From Pseudocercospora fijiensis CIRAD86 (Eukaryota; Ascomycota; Dothideomycetes; Mycosphaerellales; Mycosphaerellaceae), in the NCBI RefSeq assembly GCF_000340215.1, contig NW_006921539.1:1436507-1500506 (forward strand): a stretch of 64,000 nucleotides of DNA. The letters run 5' to 3'. The notes under the pieces were generated by a model. It worked only from the letters and a program-made list of their open reading frames with translations. It was not told the DNA's origin and did no database searches. Positions 55,435 through 64,000 of the stretch are shown here, one piece after another. Positions within the stretch are counted from its first letter, which is position 1. Each line of letters begins with the position of its first letter. The position numbers were made by a program, and so were the translations under genes.

Positions 55435-55929
55435 AATCTCGCGGTCGGCGATGTGAAGAAAGATTCCACGAGGCTTTAAGTTTTGTGACGATTTTCAGGA
55501 CTCCGACGCCGTCTCCCTCAATCGCAGTGCGTCGAAGCTAGGGGAAATGTTTGATCAATGATTGAGGCTGAGGGATCTGCAAGCATACCATTTATGGAGT
55601 GAGAGGGAGGATAGCATCTTGGTGTATAGAAGTAGAAGTTATTGAACAGAATGCAGGTTGATAAGGCACTCCAAAATGCATCTCGTTCCTGGTGTGGTCA
55701 TCGCAGGCTCTCAGGCTTGCCCAGCCGTTGGCGTGTCAAGCTGCCAGTACTAGAATCTATTTGTTCAATGCGTACTCAAACGAGGGACCCGAAGCTAAGA
55801 GTTAAGCACCGAAGGCATACTAAAACCTAGATCTGCAAAAAATGAACTCGGTCTCTTCTATCGATTTTAATTGCTTTGATAATTCTATCTACTTTTAATA
55901 ATATATTCTACAAAATAGCAAAAAAAAAT
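55435..55929. other. Intergenic stretch between the 2EXR-like gene and tRNA-Asn
   Basis: The 3' flanks of both. AT-rich from 55850, with a run of nine A at 55920-55928 that is the T9 terminator of the minus-strand tRNA gene. Confidence 0.5.
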
Positions 55930-56076
55930 CTCCCCCAGATAGGCTCGAACTGAAAGGCGGACGTTAGCAGGACTTAAGTTAGAGTATTGAGTGGTAAGGC
56001 TTACCTATCAACCTCCCGATACCATTTCTCAAAGCGAGTAACAGTCGAACGCGCTAGCCAATTGCGCCATGGGGGA
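55930..56076 (-). tRNA. tRNA-Asn(GTT), second copy, same two-intron architecture
   Basis: Read on the minus strand, the 74 nt mature sequence is identical to that of the gene at 3326-3478, including acceptor TCCCCCA/TGGGGGA, anticodon GTT and G73. The anticodon-loop intron is 18 nt (56021-56038), two shorter than in copy 1. The T-arm insert is 55 nt (55950-56004), placed between positions 53 and 54 exactly as in copy 1. It starts GTAAGC, has TGCTAAC near the end and finishes CGCCTTTCAG. A T9 terminator follows directly. Identical exons, diverged inserts and a strong terminator suggest an active gene under selection, not a relic. Confidence 0.87.
55950..56004 (-). other. Putative spliceosomal intron inside tRNA-Asn (copy 2)
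   Basis: 55 nt, donor GTAAGC, branch TGCTAAC, acceptor CTTTCAG. Its middle is unrelated to the 59 nt insert of copy 1 apart from these signals and the last ten bases CGCCTTTCAG. Confidence 0.7.
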
Positions 56077-56394
56077 TATACTGGTTGGATAAGAGTGCCA
56101 AAATCTTGCATGTATATGGATGTGGGTTTGCCAAGAGACAGGACGGAACCCGAGAATAGCGCCGAACTGAGCAGGGCATTTGTTTGCTGGGCCTTCGCGT
56201 CGACGAATCATTGGGTTGACATTCGTATCATGAAAAGAAAACAGTTGATATATGTACATTCTCTGCACCAAAATTCTGTCGTTCTGCCATTTCTTTCGCG
56301 CACTTGTGGTATCAATAAACAGTTACTCGAACAGCAGACGTACAGATTCTCATTCTTAGCCACTTCGCCCACCAAACCTTGTTTTTTTTTTGAA

Positions 56395-58280
56395 TCAGTC
56401 CTCTCCAGCTGCGCTACTTCCACCGACAGCACCGTAGTCACTCCTCTTCACTCCTCGTGGCTTACCGGTAATGTCTTGCCAAGTCGCGCCAAATCTTCTT
56501 CCCGTACTCGCCAATAGACCTTCCTCTTCAGCCTCGCGGAGATCCTCGTCCATTTGTTCCTCGTCAAGCTTGGGTACGCGGAAGAGCGTGACCAAGAAGA
56601 CGATGATGAAGATGCCAAGGAAGGCAAACTGTGCGTAGAAGTCGACGACACCGAGGTAGGGGAAGTTGGCAGTAATGCGATTGAGGAAAGTGGAGACGAC
56701 AGATGGCGTGCAGACCATCTTGGCGATAGGATTATCGGTGCGTTCGGAGCAGGGCTGGAGGATGTCAATATGATTCGCGTACGTTGTAGAAACTGTGACT
56801 TACCTTGATCGCCTTGTGATGCTCGCTGCAGTCCGGCTGCAGGTCTGGATTGTGGGATGGCCTGTCGCAGAATGTCTGGGGCCCGAATGTGGCATATTGA
56901 GGAGCGACAATCATTGCCAAGCTATAGTTGAGGGCCAAAGTCATTAACGTCAGCAGCACTGTGGCCATGAGCATGGCGTTGGGTGTGGTGTGGCCTTTGC
57001 GAATCCTGAAAAGCATGACCCAGAGGAAGCGGATGCCGATAGTGGCCAGACCGACGACGGTAGCGCAAAAGAAGAGCAGGGTGATCAAGAGGAAGATGAC
57101 ATAGTCGATTGGGAAGACCTTTGATGTCTCGCGGAGAAGCGCATTGACCGGCTGGAAGATCTTGGTCTTGCCTAGCAGGTAGCCGCACGAGACGCCGCAG
57201 ACGGAATTCTTAATCTTGTCGACCATGGTGATGAGCATGCTTGCGAAGATGATCAAAGCAATGAGCAGAATGAGGAGACCAAATATCAGTTTGAGAGGTC
57301 GGAAAATGGCTTCAAGCTTGAGCCAGACCTTGATGAAGAAGTTCTGACCCTCGCCAGCATTCTCCTCTGCAAGTCGTTGTCTGCGTGCCAAGGTGCGCTC
57401 TTCCCGAACTAGAGCCTCGAGCTCGCGTCGGTCTCTGGGATCCAGTCCACCTTCACGGCCCTCACTACGACCTTCGAGCTGGCGTTGTCGTTCACGGTTC
57501 TGGTCGAGTTGGCTCTGGGTCGTTTCGCGAAGTTGAGGTGCTGAGATTGCTGGAGCAGTCTTGATCAACGAGACGGGAAGGAGAGCCAGGCCAGGAGCTG
57601 TGTATAGACAGTACAAGACAGTGCCAACCAAAATCAGCACTCCAATTGCAAAGGTCAACGCACGTTCGCCGTCTAACAGGCGTCAGTTGGTAGCATCTCA
57701 TGTATAGCACTATGAAAGACTCACGATTCTCAGTCAGAAGGTCCTTGAAGTAGTCAAGATCTTTGTGGTCGTCTCTCGCCCTCTTCGCGACCGGCACGAA
57801 GAAGCCAACCAGGAACAGAATGACGCAGAACAGGATAAAAGCAAAAGTCCACTTGAATGCGGCCCAGAGTCTGCTGCCAATCGTCTGCTGTCCCTCTTCC
57901 GTCGCCACCTCATCGTACTCTTCGTAGTAGAAGTACGTGAAGGGCACGACCAGCAGACACAAAACAGCGTCCAGGCTGTAAAGCGTGTAGTATACGATCT
58001 TCAGGGTGTGCAGAGTGTCGTCCACCTTGTCAGGTGTCGCCCAGTCCTTTTTCCGGCCCAATTTCCTCGAAGTCGTACTGCTGACAAGGGCGATATCTAC
58101 GGGCATGAGGAGTACGGTCGCCAGCAGTGAGAGCACTGTGATCCAGCATATGATAGTTACGGCGACTGTTCGCTCGCCTGGCTTTTGGTATGTGTACACG
58201 AAGATGGCACTGACGAAGAATAGGATGGCAATGCACACGGCGTATGCGACCCATATCAGCGACGTCTCAATGAGCGCCAT
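56395..58280 (-). CDS. LMBD1-like probable lysosomal/vacuolar cobalamin transporter
   Basis: 594 aa from exons 57725-58280, 56804-57672 and 56395-56754. Introns are 52 and 49 nt, with GTGAGT and GTAAGT donors. It has about nine hydrophobic segments with the LMBR1 pattern. The N-terminus [19 protein letters not shown] and the motif [12 protein letters not shown], rebuilt across intron 1, are characteristic. A long cytosolic Arg/Glu-rich loop (residues about 230-285) separates the two halves. The [12 protein letters not shown] segment is made by joining exon 3. By family it exports cobalamin from the lysosome in animals; in fungi, which generally do not use cobalamin, the true role is unknown. 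Divergent from CFT1. Confidence 0.92.
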
Positions 58281-58753
58281 GTTGGAGGGATGTTGCACCA
58301 AGCAGGGTGAAGGGCTTTGAGGAAGAGCTCGTCGTGTGCCCGCGCGCAGGTGGAGTGGAGCTGTCTCGTCGGGCGGCGCGTGTCGGGAAGCGGCGTGATG
58401 GTCGTTGATTCTCTCTTCCGTCCTTGCCCTCCGCTCGACAGATTTCTTCTGATCCTCCACGCGTCTCCCACTGACCAGGCAGAGCAGAGCGAGCAAGGCA
58501 GCAGAGGAGCAAGTAGTTGGCATTAAGCTTTACGCGCCGTCAATCAAACGTCAACGTCACCGTGCTGCAAGAACGCGGCTGCCAAATCTGGTTAGAATAC
58601 TGTGTCATCAATCAAATTGCCCATCAAATTCTAGGTAGCACGCTCGGCTCTAACGCGACTCGACTTCTCTCACCATCAGACGCGAGCTCTACCATGTGCA
58701 ACACCACCACCACCACCACCTCGATGCTCTGCATATGAGCTGTCGCCGTCAGC
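58281..58753. promoter_or_regulatory. Divergent promoter region, LMBD1-like / CFT1
   Basis: 473 bp between two start codons. A (CAC)n run lies near 58702-58720, close to the CFT1 start. Confidence 0.5.
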
Positions 58754-61700
58754 ATGCAGTGCTATAGCGAGCTACTGCCGCCGACAGCAGTCACTCATGC
58801 GCTATCCTGCTCGCTGCTGAGCGCCAGCAGCAACAATCTTGTTGTCGCAAAGACCTCCTTGCTCCAGGTCTTCAATGTCGACCAGAAACTCTCCCTCGTG
58901 GCCGAGTATCCTCTCGCCGGCACCGTCATCTCGCTTGCCCGAACTAAACCGCGCGACAATGCCAGCGGCGGCGATGCCATCATTATCGCATTCCGAGATG
59001 CCAAATTGAGTCTGGTTGAATGGGACCCAGAAAACCATCGAATCAGCACAATCAGTCTTCACTACTACGAGGGCGACAACGTCATCACGCCTCCATTCGG
59101 ACCTACACTCGCCGAATCTGAGAGCATCTTAACCGTCGACCCGAGCTCGAGATGCGCGGCATTGAAGTTCGGCGCCAGGCAACTGGCTATCCTGCCTTTC
59201 CGCCACTTTGGGGATGAACTAGCGGGCGAAGAGGAAGAAGATGGATTTGAGAATGAGCCCATGTCGGCTGTAAGCAAGCGTCGAGAATCGACCCATCTCA
59301 ACGGCGAAGAGGAGCAAACACCATACAAGGCTTCTTTCGTGCTGCCTCTCACAGCTCTTGATCCAACTTTGAGTCATACCGTGCATTTGGCGTTTTTGCA
59401 CGAGTACAGAGAACCGACTTTCGGCATACTTTCCGCGCCAATGGAGCCCTCAAACGCGCTTCTCGAAGAACGAAAGGACGTCTTGACATACACTGTCTAC
59501 ACTCTCGACTTGGAGCAGAGAGCGTCCACAAATCTCATCACTGTTCCAAAGCTTCCCTCAACACTTTGGAAGGTGAAACCTCTACCCCTACCAATCGGTG
59601 GCGCACTACTAGTCGGCACAAATGAGCTGGTGCATGTTGATCAAAGCGGGAAGGCCAACGCCACTGCAGTCAATGAGTTCGCCAAGCTGGAAAGCGACTT
59701 TGGCATGTCGGATCAATCCCATCTCAATCTTAAGTTAGAGGACTGCAGCATTGAGACCATTGACCCCAAATCGGGTCAACTTCTGCTCGTGACCAGTGAT
59801 GGCGCATTGGCAATCATCGAGTTCAAGTTGCTAGGCCGTAGCATAAGCGCAATAAATGTCACGCCAGTTACTGAAGACAATGGTGTCACTTCTCTCAGTG
59901 CTGCGCCCTCGTGCATTGCGAATCTAGCAAACGGTAGTGTCTTTATTGGTAGCGAGGATGGCGCGTCATCGCTGATGGGCTGGTCCCAGCCTACAGCTCC
60001 ACTTACCAGGAAACGCTCTCATGCTCAAATGCTAGGTAAAGATGGCGACGAGGAAGATGAAGACGCCATAGAAGAGGATGACGACGACCTGTACGATGCT
60101 GCACCAGAGGCAAAGAAGCGCGCAGTATCTGACACCGAGCTTGGTTCGTCAAATGCCGCGTACCAATTCGAGATTCGAGACCATCTGCAGTCTCTTGGAC
60201 CTATACATCGAATGTGTGTCGGTCGGCAAGGCAAGAGCAGCGACAAGTTACAGCTTGCTGCTGCCACAGGTCGAAAGCAGTCTGGCAGACTCACTCTGCT
60301 GAATCGCGATGTCGTGCCTACTCCAGGTCGCGCTAGCAGATTTGAGAACGCGAAGAGTGCATGGGCCGTTCGTGCCCATCAAGCTGGAGACGAGTCTACC
60401 TTGGACAACAAGCTTTTCGTGTTCGAAGGCGCCAACACAAAAGCTTACGAAATTTCTTCTGCCGATGAACATTTCGTTGAGGACAGGTATCCAGAACATG
60501 CCAAGTCAGAGTGGGAAAGCGAGGGAGAGACTTTAGAGGTCGTGGCCCTCGCTGACGGCAAGATCATAGTCCAATTTCGCAAGCAGGAGGTGCGAACGTA
60601 CGATGCGAACTTGGCCATGAATCAAATTCTGCCCATGGAAGACGAAGCAGAGAATGAGCTAAACATCGTCCACATCGCAGTCTGCGATCCATACGTACTG
60701 GTCATTCGTGACGACAGTAGCATTCAGATTCTCTCGGTCCAGGGCAACGAGCTGGAACCACTCGAAGCTGAAGGAAGCGTGGCAGAGAAGAAGTGGCTCA
60801 CTGGATCGCTTTACGCCGGCACATTGACGCAAGGGTCTGCTGCGGTTTTCCTGCTCAATGCTGATGGCGGTCTGCATGCTTTCGCTTTACCTGATCTTCA
60901 ACCTTTGTTCGCCATTCCCACCCTACCTCACCTTCCACCAGTGATTGCCGTCGACGCGGCGCAGCGTAGGGCCGGTACCAGAGAGACATTGACGGAGGTG
61001 CTCGTCTCCGATCTTGGTCAACATGGTGTCACGCAGCCGTACCTGGTCCTTCGAACAGCTATGGACGATGTTGTACTTTACGAACCTTTTCACTATCCTC
61101 AAACATCAGGACGGAAGTCCTGGCACCAAGACTTGCGATTTCGGAAGGTTCCCTTTTCCCACATACCCAAATACAGCGAAAGCATTGCAGAGTCACAGAG
61201 CGCCCGTCCGCCACCCCTCAAGAGCGTCAAGATCGATACCTACAGTGCAATTGCGATTCCTGGCGCCCCGCCTTGTTTGCTGCTGAAGGAGCCTTCGACT
61301 CTACCCAAGGTCCTAGAGATTAGACAAAGTGCAGAACTCAATCGTCTGAGCATGCTTTGCCCAATCAACCGAGTGGGATGCGAGAATGGCTTCTTTATGA
61401 TTAATGCCGATGAGGAGCTGGAGGAGCAGCAACTTCCTCTGAACACGTGGTACGGCACAGGGTGGAGCGTACACCAAGTCCCCATTGGACATCCAAACCA
61501 GATTGAGGACGTTCGGCGTATCGCTTATCATGAAGAGAGAGGACTCTACGTAGTGGCTACGTGCAGAGAGGTCGACTTTTACTTTGCCGAAGAGGACGGG
61601 CGACATCCTGAACAAGATGGTAAGTCAACTCCCTCCTACCCTGCGTTTTCTCTCTCAGTGCTGCAAAATTCCCTCCAACCACCTGTGCACCTCTTCAAGC

Positions 61701-63020
61701 ATCACGTTCTCTCCAGGTCAGTGGAGTGCAGGGTCTACAAGAGGCTGCTAGACCAACTAGCTTTCACTTTCAATTCGTCCATCCGCAACGCCTTTTTGGG
61801 TTCCGTTGGTGGCTGAATCCATAACGGAGCTGACACCTCTTCTAGACATTACGCTTCGACCCAAAGTACCGCAATACAACGTGCATCTCATCTCGGCAAT
61901 TTCACACCACATCATTGACACCGTTCATATGCCATACCTAGCAGCAATCACCGACCTACAAGTCATGATGCTCGAGGCATCCGAGAACACGCATGAACAG
62001 AAGCCGCTGGTTGTGGTATCTGCTGCTGCACAACGTGGCGAAGACATGCCTGCGAAAGGCACTCTATACGTCTACGATATCATCGACGTGGTCCCAGATC
62101 CAGACATTGCCGAATCTGGCGTCAAACTGCACCAGCTCGCGCGAGAAGAAAATAGAGGTGCCATTACGGCGCTCGCCGGACCTTTCCCTGGTGGCTTCAT
62201 CGGCACAGCTCAAGGACTGAAGGTGATGATTCGGGGCATGAAGGAGGACGGATCGTGCCTACCCGTTGCATTCCTTGACGCGCAAAGCTATACCCACGTG
62301 CTCAAGACCCTTCCAGGTCGTGGTATGTGGCTAGCTGGAGACGCATGGAAAGGACTCTGGTTCGGAGGCTTCACTGAGGAGCCTTACCGAGTCACCGTGC
62401 TCGGAAAAGCCCCAAAGATGCATATGGAAGTCATGTCTGCAGAATTCTTGCCCTTCGATGGAGCACTCTACATCGTGGTCCTCGATGCCGATTGCGACAT
62501 GCATGTCCTGCAGTACGATCCCGAGAATCCAAAGAGTCTGAACGGCATGAGACTGCTCCATCGAAGCACTTTCCACATCGGCCACTTTACCACGAATAGC
62601 ATGCTGTTGCCTTCGACTTTGGCCTCCTTCGCAGCCCAGCAACACGAGATGATGAACGGCGGTTCCAAGGCCGAGGTAAAGCCAGATCCTTTACAGCATG
62701 TCCTCACTTCCTCAACATCTGGTGCTATCGGTCTCATCACCCCTCTCGATGAACAAGCATATCGACGCTTGTCGGCACTACAGACACACCTGACCTCAAT
62801 CTTGGAGCACGCGGCTGGTCTAAACCCTCGAGCTTACCGATCAATTGAATCAGAAAGTTTCGGCGGTGCTCGCGGTGTGGTCGATGGTCTGCTTGTGAGA
62901 AGAATCCATGAACTTGGCGCTGCTCGCAGAGCGGATGTTCTCGGTAGAGCAGGTGTCAGTGCTTGGGGGTTGAGAAGTGATTTGGAGATTATTGGAGGCG
63001 GTGGGCTTGGATATTTGTGA
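58754..63020 (+). CDS. CFT1: Cleavage and polyadenylation factor subunit Cft1 (CPSF160 homologue)
   Basis: 1346 aa from exons 58754-61619 and 61846-63020. The 226 nt intron is the longest in the window (donor GGTAAGT, branch GCTGACA, acceptor TTCTAG). The N-terminus MQCYSELLPPTAVTHALSCS is the standard Cft1 start. The protein is an all-beta three-propeller protein of the CPSF-A/DDB1 group. The CPSF-A region in the C-terminal third includes GTLYVYDIIDVVPDPD, VLVIRDDSSIQ (in the middle third) and GLWFGGFTEEPYR. Acidic low-complexity loops occur near residues 155-165 and 430-450. Cft1 scaffolds the poly(A)-signal recognition module of the 3'-end processing complex. Confidence 0.95.
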
Positions 63021-63539
63021 GAGTAAAGTAGAGATATGGATGTGACAATGTGATTGATGAACTCGTTGACTGTGCTGAAAATGGCTGTGGCCTGGTTTCT
63101 GCCGCGCCCTGTCGGCCTTATCGCAAATGTGTTTCAACGAGTTGAAATGAAGTTGAGCGAACCTGCTGCGTTGAAACATCTGAAGAAGCGTGGGAGTTCG
63201 AGGTCCCATATCAGACGAACACTTGCCAATTTCAGCACTACGTTGCGGCGGAAGAGCTGTGCCGCTCGGAAAGACATGCAATCCTGTTAGGACGAATCTG
63301 ACGATCCAGCGCTGCGTGATGGTCTGCTACTCGACGAAGGGACGCCATCAAGACATTACCGCTGACTTTCCAACCATGGCCACCGATTCTCTGGAGATGA
63401 CGCCGAGCCTTGCGGACTGTGCTACCCATCTCGCCAACAATGAGAACCGGAGCCAGCAACTCTCACCGAAACACAGCTGTCACATCATTTCCCAACCTCC
63501 TAGGAACCTCACAAGGATGTATCGACAATCTTTCGAACT
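63021..63539. other. Intergenic stretch, no recognised gene
   Basis: Short overlapping frames between CFT1 and the right-edge gene. It should contain the promoter of the latter. Confidence 0.4.
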
Positions 63540-64000
63540 ATGATGACCGATTCTCGTGCGAAAAAATCAAACGACATCTTTCAATGCACGTTCTCAACGA
63601 GATCCACAGCTGAATGGGGATCGCCGGGAGTTTCGACAACATTTCTGCGCTACACCATTCAAAGCTGCTACGGCGAGATCACCAGTCATCGCGAATATGC
63701 GACGTACTTCAGCTATTACTTTAAGACGTTCATCACGGTTTTCGCATTCTTGACGACCATTTTGAGCGCGATGCAGGTCATTGTTAGTGTTGATGACAAG
63801 CCCTCTCAGCTGAACAATAATATCTGCTACCGCTTTGCAGTTGGTGCTCTTGTGTTAGTGGCTGTTTGCTTTGGCTCTGTGCTCTTCCTATTTTCAGCCC
63901 TGTTCTTTTACAATGCCATTGCGTCTTTTCTGATCCATATGGTAGAAAAAGGGTTTGGGCAAGAGCAGCGCGGAGAAAATGCCGGAGTCTGGCCAAATAA
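63540..64000 (+). CDS. Membrane protein, 5' part, cut by the right edge
   Basis: An open frame starts at ATG ATG 63540 (an in-frame TAG lies 36-38 nt upstream) and is still open at the window end: 153 codons. Residues about 1-60 are soluble (KKSNDIFQCTFSTRSTAEWG). Then come two hydrophobic helices: FKTFITVFAFLTTILSAMQV and FAVGALVLVAVCFGSVLFLF. They are separated by a short Asp/Asn-rich loop. The rest (MVEKGFGQEQRGENAG) is hydrophilic. The layout, a short N-terminus and a two-helix hairpin, is common in fungal hypothetical proteins. No family recognised; an intron could follow. Confidence 0.6.
   Translation, partial: MMTDSRAKKSNDIFQCTFSTRSTAEWGSPGVSTTFLRYTIQSCYGEITSHREYATYFSYYFKTFITVFAFLTTILSAMQVIVSVDDKPSQLNNNICYRFAVGALVLVAVCFGSVLFLFSALFFYNAIASFLIHMVEKGFGQEQRGENAGVWPN

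Noticed and set aside
55780..55830. Possible 5S rRNA fragment (CCGAAGCTAAGAGTTAAGCA looks faintly like a 5S loop)
   Set aside because: No matching 5S arms or full-length promoter region on either side; similarity is limited to about a dozen bases.
61620..61845. Shorter CFT1 intron ending at the CTCTCTCAG near 61663
   Set aside because: That acceptor leads into a frame that stops without reaching the conserved DITLRPKVPQ segment; the 226 nt intron joins it in frame.

Overview
The window is nuclear DNA of a filamentous ascomycete, most likely a dothideomycete (Mycosphaerellales-like; this placement is inference). The supporting features are many short GT-AG introns (about 48-113 nt) with CTRAC/CTGAC branch sites, RIP-type CA-to-TA mutation in a transposon relic, fungal-only families (DUF6604, 2EXR-like, heme-thiolate peroxidase, WSC) and a full set of Pezizomycotina housekeeping genes. 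I rebuilt gene models by hand from splice sites, so the exon joins are predictions.

Layout. 1-6 kb: a cut-off 3' end, a rhodanese/CDC25-like phosphatase, an enoyl-CoA hydratase, a tRNA-Asn gene and a secreted FAD-linked oxidase. 6-20 kb: M3 metallopeptidase and CHIP-like U-box ligase (divergent pair), a four-to-five-pass membrane protein interrupted by an in-frame stop, a BTB protein, TFIIS and mitochondrial ribosome recycling factor (divergent pair), and a WD40 protein. 20-33 kb is gene-poor: a GFA-type enzyme, a frameshifted WSC gene, a repetitive transcription-unit-like locus with a 25-34 bp minisatellite, and a 4.1 kb RIP-mutated element with 27 bp terminal inverted repeats that ends about 105 bp before CDC73. 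33-49 kb: CDC73, two DUF6604 paralogues, a P450, a 2EXR-like protein and a long-type heme-thiolate peroxidase. 49-64 kb: RBM25-like splicing factor and mitoribosomal bS21m (divergent pair), two adjacent 2EXR-like genes, a second tRNA-Asn, LMBD1 transporter and CFT1 (divergent pair), and the start of a membrane protein cut by the right edge.

The most unusual feature is the pair of tRNA-Asn(GTT) genes (3326-3478 plus strand, 55930-56076 minus strand). Both carry the usual small anticodon-loop intron and also a 55-59 nt insertion exactly between T-arm positions 53 and 54. The insertions begin GTAAG, contain CTAAC and end CTTTCAG, as mRNA introns do. The 74 nt mature sequences are identical in the two copies, while the insert interiors differ. 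This looks like a spliceosomal intron inside a Pol III tRNA gene.

The protein genes are mostly independent housekeeping functions: transcription elongation (TFIIS, CDC73), RNA processing (RBM25-like, CFT1), mitochondrial translation (RRF, bS21m), protein turnover (M3 peptidase, CHIP) and secreted or microsomal redox enzymes (FAD oxidase, peroxidase, P450). No biosynthetic cluster was seen.
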